Origin: JAKFWF01 sp031367505
Lineage (GTDB): Bacteria > Pseudomonadota > Alphaproteobacteria > Rhizobiales > Hyphomicrobiaceae
Length of the DNA: 64,000 nt
Direction: 5' to 3'
Assembly: GCA_031367505.1 (NCBI GenBank)
Contig: JANLPY010000553.1
Location: 1 to 64,000, forward strand
In this document: positions 61,175 through 64,000 of the stretch, piece after piece
Layout: each line of letters begins with the position of its first letter
Position numbering within the stretch: position 1 is the first letter of the stretch
Made by a program: the position numbers and the translations under genes
The notes under the pieces: generated by a model
What the model was told of the DNA's origin: nothing
Database searches by the model: none
The model's input: only the letters and a program-made list of their open reading frames with translations

Positions 61175-61300
61175 GCGCGGCAGTGGACAGAGAGCTTTCG
61201 TGTAATCGGGCTGTGGAAATTGTTTTATATTTTGCGGCGGTATTGCGAGTTGAATAATCCTATGTTCTCTGTGCCGTTGACTGGGATGGAGTAGCAGAAT

Positions 61301-62095
61301 TTGATCTACGAGCGCCCGATCCCGCTGAAGGGGGATGTTCTGAAGCAGCGGATATTTTCACCGCTCGCCTATCCAAACGTGCGCAACGCCAATGTGATTG
61401 CCATCACCGCGCACGAAGCACCACGCTATGCCCCGCATTTTCCGATTGCTTGGGCAAAGCGTGAGCACCGTTTTGAACTCGCCGTTATCCGATCGTTGCT
61501 GTCCGATGGCCGTGGTCATCCGGATGCAAGTCAAGCTGCTCTGCCCTTCTTACCGGCGCTCTGCCGTGCGTATCCCTTCATGTATGAGCCGGTTGCAGGC
61601 GCAAGCGATGGCAAAAGCAAAGTTCTGACAGGCCGTCGTTCGAACTATTTTGACGCAGCCGTCGCCGATGCGCCAACCGATATCGGTGCACCAATTTGCT
61701 TCGCCGACGGCCGGCCGACGAAAGCGACGGCACAGCGCGTAGCACTCCTCGATTCGGCGGCGCCATTGTTCGCCGCCACCGCTGCAATCGCGGTTGATCT
61801 GGCCGCACAGGACCTGTTCGAAGCCTGGCCCTTGCGGTTCGAGAACATCGAGGGACACACCCTCGACGTGTCTGATTTGTGGATCGTCAAGCAGGATGCG
61901 GTTCTAACAGGAGCGCTGGCGCCCGTAATGCGCACCCACGGGTTGATCGCCGCGGACCTCATCGGCTTGCATCGGATTTCATTGTTTCGCGCAGGCATCT
62001 TGCTCGCCAATGCCAAGACCGCTTTGAAGTCTGGCCCGACGCGTGCCGATGATGCACAACTGCCGGCCATTGCTGGAACGGATGCCCCGAGATGA
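61301..62095 (+). CDS. SapC family protein (first of two)
   Basis: The 264-residue product starts with TTG after GGAG. It has the SapC-family pattern: ANVIAITAHEAPRYAPHFPIAW, then LPFLPALCRAYPFMYEP, and the SDLWIVKQDAVL region near the C-terminus. SapC proteins are cytoplasmic-looking, have no signal peptide and are named after an S-layer-associated gene; their biochemical role is not settled. The stop overlaps the second sapC start by four bases (ATGA, 62092-62095), so both are made together. Confidence 0.83.
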   Translation: MIYERPIPLKGDVLKQRIFSPLAYPNVRNANVIAITAHEAPRYAPHFPIAWAKREHRFELAVIRSLLSDGRGHPDASQAALPFLPALCRAYPFMYEPVAGASDGKSKVLTGRRSNYFDAAVADAPTDIGAPICFADGRPTKATAQRVALLDSAAPLFAATAAIAVDLAAQDLFEAWPLRFENIEGHTLDVSDLWIVKQDAVLTGALAPVMRTHGLIAADLIGLHRISLFRAGILLANAKTALKSGPTRADDAQLPAIAGTDAPR

Positions 62096-62949
62096 TCACG
62101 TACATGCCGCTCAGCCAATGGCCGGCGCCGCTGGTCCCCATGCATCCGCCGTTCAGCCATCTAGATGCGATTTTATGGCTGCCGTTGAGTGACGGCGAGC
62201 TGATGCTGGCAGCCCACTACTATCCGCTTGCCGTTCGCCTCGATGGGGCGGCACCGGTAATCGGCGCATTGATCCGTCGCTCGATGATGGTACGAAGCCT
62301 GATTGGCCCTAACGGCCGATGGTCGGGCGCCTACACACCCATTTCGCTCCGTTGTTTTCCGATGCGGATGTCAGGCGAACTGACCAGTGATCCACTGGCC
62401 GACCTCGAAATCGCCCGGATTGCACCGGGACCCGTCAAACCAGCGGGCTTCAAGCTCAAAGATGAAGCCGGGCAACCATCGAAAGAACTGCTTTCGCTCT
62501 ACGAGGGGCTGCAAGCGCTGCGTCAGGGCCAGGACCGGTTGGCCGCGGCATTGGACCTGCTGCTGGTCGCCAATGTTCTCGTGCCTATAAATGATCCGGA
62601 AGCCGTTGCCGGATCGCCGGCATTTTACACCGTCGATCGGCAACGCTTCAGCCGCGCCTCGAACCACACGCTTGAAGCGATGACACGGCACGCTTTCACC
62701 AGCATCGACCTCGTCACCGTGCTGACGTTCTCGCAAGCCCAGCTACGCCCCGATCTTCGTCCGCGCCCGGAGGTCGTGACGGCGGCAATCAATGCACCGG
62801 TGTCGAGCGAACAGTCTTATGGATTCGAGGCTATTCTGCCGTGGCTCGATACCAGCGAATTGTTTCCAGTCGCTTGGGCCGCCGACCCGGCCGCCTGGGC
62901 AGCTGGCGCACCGACAAAGGCTTCCGCGGAAGTCGCAACCGGCAATTAA
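62092..62949 (+). CDS. SapC family protein (second of two)
   Basis: This 285-residue protein begins MITYMPLSQWPAPLVPMHP and continues with HLDAILWLPLSDGELMLAAHYYPLAV and a late YTVDRQRFSRASNHTLEAM, the same general fold as the preceding SapC-family protein but clearly diverged. No signal peptide is present. The C-terminus is alanine/tryptophan-rich. It overlaps the first sapC gene by four bases. Its stop overlaps the stop of the convergent HlyD-like gene (TTAA at 62946-62949). Confidence 0.72.
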   Translation: MITYMPLSQWPAPLVPMHPPFSHLDAILWLPLSDGELMLAAHYYPLAVRLDGAAPVIGALIRRSMMVRSLIGPNGRWSGAYTPISLRCFPMRMSGELTSDPLADLEIARIAPGPVKPAGFKLKDEAGQPSKELLSLYEGLQALRQGQDRLAAALDLLLVANVLVPINDPEAVAGSPAFYTVDRQRFSRASNHTLEAMTRHAFTSIDLVTVLTFSQAQLRPDLRPRPEVVTAAINAPVSSEQSYGFEAILPWLDTSELFPVAWAADPAAWAAGAPTKASAEVATGN

Positions 62950-64000
62950 CGCTCGCGCAGTGCCGCCGCCAGCCGGTTGAACATTGGCGAGAATAGGAAT
63001 TGCAGCACTGTGCGCTCGCCGGTTGGCACGATGACTTCCGTGGTCATGCCGGCGACGAGCTTCTCGCTTATTTCTGTAGGCAACGAGGCGCGATCAGCTT
63101 CGATTTCCATAGCGTAGTACGGTTGCCGATTGACCTCGTCCAACAACGTATCGCGTGAAATCGATCGCACCTCGCCGCGCATGATTTCGCTCTGGAACCG
63201 CTGGAACTGCGGCATGCGAACCTCGACCGGCAACCCTGGACGCAGGCGGTCGATATCAACTGGCGATACCCTGGCACGCACGACGAGCTTGGCGGAGGCT
63301 GGCACCACATCGACCACCGGATCACCCGGCTTTACGACGCCGCCGATCGTGAAAATGCGAAGCTGCTGCACCTGCCCGCTCACCGGCGCGATGATGTCGA
63401 TCCGTTTCAAGGTGTCGCGCGCAAGTATCAACTGCTGGGAAACATCGCTCAACGTCTTGCGCACATCGGGGATCGCACTCGCGGCCTCCTGACTATACTC
63501 CTGACGCAGCTGCTTTTGTTTGGTTTCGATTTCGCCCACGCGTTCACGCGATCGCGACAGATCGATGTCCGCTTTAGCCGACGCGCCTTGCAGCTGTTGT
63601 TCTTGACGTTCAAGTGTCAACACGCGCGGCAACGGCACCAAGCCCTGCGCCAACAACCGGCGCAAAGGCGGCAGCTCCTTAGCGATCGATGCCAGTTGCT
63701 GCTCAGCCGTCTGCTTGTCCGACTGTGCCTGCTTCATGTCCTTTCGAGCCTGCTCGATTTGGCTCTCGATCACGGATGTGGCGCTGAGGTAGGTGCTCCG
63801 GCGGCTGTCAAATTGCCTTTGATTGTCGAGCTTTGCCGAACGCACCATTGGATCGTCGGCAAGGGCGTTGACTTCGGGGGGATAAACAAGGCTTTCGCGC
63901 AAATTCATCTGCGCTTGCAGACGCGATTCAAGGGCGAGTGCGATCGCCTGCTGTTTGCGATAAAGTTCTTCGCTTGCCGCACTTCGCGTCGGGTCGAGCC
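62946..64000 (-). CDS. Type I secretion membrane fusion protein (HlyD/PrtE family), partial
   Basis: The frame runs out of the right edge, so the N-terminal membrane helix is missing; about 350 residues are visible. They include the long alpha-hairpin coiled coil (SVIESQIEQARKDMKQAQSDKQTAEQQL, region; then GLVPLPRVLTLERQEQQLQGASAKADIDLSR). The lipoyl/beta-barrel end has IIAPVSGQVQQLRIFTIGGVVKPGDPVVDVVP and KLVVRARVSPVDIDRLRPG. This is the PrtE/HlyD type adaptor of a type I secretion system. The ABC exporter is probably just outside the window. Its proximity to the SapC genes fits S-layer or RTX protein export, which is inference. Confidence 0.9.
   Translation of the reverse strand, partial: LDPTRSAASEELYRKQQAIALALESRLQAQMNLRESLVYPPEVNALADDPMVRSAKLDNQRQFDSRRSTYLSATSVIESQIEQARKDMKQAQSDKQTAEQQLASIAKELPPLRRLLAQGLVPLPRVLTLERQEQQLQGASAKADIDLSRSRERVGEIETKQKQLRQEYSQEAASAIPDVRKTLSDVSQQLILARDTLKRIDIIAPVSGQVQQLRIFTIGGVVKPGDPVVDVVPASAKLVVRARVSPVDIDRLRPGLPVEVRMPQFQRFQSEIMRGEVRSISRDTLLDEVNRQPYYAMEIEADRASLPTEISEKLVAGMTTEVIVPTGERTVLQFLFSPMFNRLAAALRER

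Overview
The window is about 60% GC and reads as the chromosome of an alphaproteobacterium. The main evidence is the order tolQ-tolR-tolA-tolB-pal-cpoB-tilS-ftsH, an EipA/DUF1134 protein, a CpdR-like single-domain regulator, a Pal with the alphaproteobacterial cysteine pair, and an RpoH-type promoter before ftsH. The genus cannot be fixed from the sequence. I found no rRNA, tRNA, CRISPR array, transposase or prophage gene.

Layout. (1) 1-8.4 kb: catabolic and uptake genes, mostly on the minus strand: GMC oxidoreductase, TRAP transporter (DctP, an extra small membrane protein, DctQ, DctM), MmgE/PrpD protein and an orphan ABC-type binding protein, with a CMD-family protein on the plus strand. 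(2) 8.4-21.8 kb: RimK, then a compact plus-strand Pel-type exopolysaccharide operon (PelA-like deacetylase, short PelB-like TPR protein, PelD, PelE, PelF, PelG). It is met tail to tail by three minus-strand GH114-like genes that appear to supply the hydrolase module missing from PelA. (3) 21.9-25.7 kb: an AMP-forming ligase and a three-subunit cobalt-type thiocyanate hydrolase/nitrile hydratase operon ending in a HupE-type metal permease. (4) 25.9-31.4 kb: a secreted MetX-fold hydrolase with a NIPSNAP protein, a LysE exporter and a MarR-EmrA-EmrB efflux operon. (5) 31.4-47.8 kb: mixed metabolic and envelope genes: MetY, a long EipA variant, a DUF937 protein, two thioesterases, two FAD-linked 2-hydroxyacid oxidases, GST, GntR regulator, serine-glyoxylate aminotransferase and two exporters. 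(6) 48.0-58.9 kb: ftsH, tilS and the Tol-Pal envelope system, with an extra Pal-like protein and a 42-residue lipoprotein inserted. (7) 59.2-64.0 kb: phosphoribosyltransferase, CpdR-like regulator, ParA ATPase, two SapC-family genes and a truncated type I secretion adaptor.

The most unusual system is the Pel-type locus. It keeps the inner-membrane synthase set (PelD, E, F, G) and the periplasmic deacetylase. It shows no PelC, no outer-membrane barrel on PelB, no GGDEF domain on PelD and no hydrolase domain on PelA. Three separate GH114-like proteins lie beside it, and one has lost its putative catalytic glutamate and the aromatic substrate segment. If this holds, secretion across the outer membrane and c-di-GMP control must work differently from the Pseudomonas Pel system. 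The layout recalls the PelADA type described in Gram-positive bacteria, but it sits here in a Gram-negative cell.

Other points of interest are the thiocyanate-hydrolase-like operon with its own metal permease, a palindromic repeat inserted in frame in a 981-residue FAD/Fe-S protein, the additions to the Tol-Pal cluster, and several clean palindromes upstream of regulator-linked genes.
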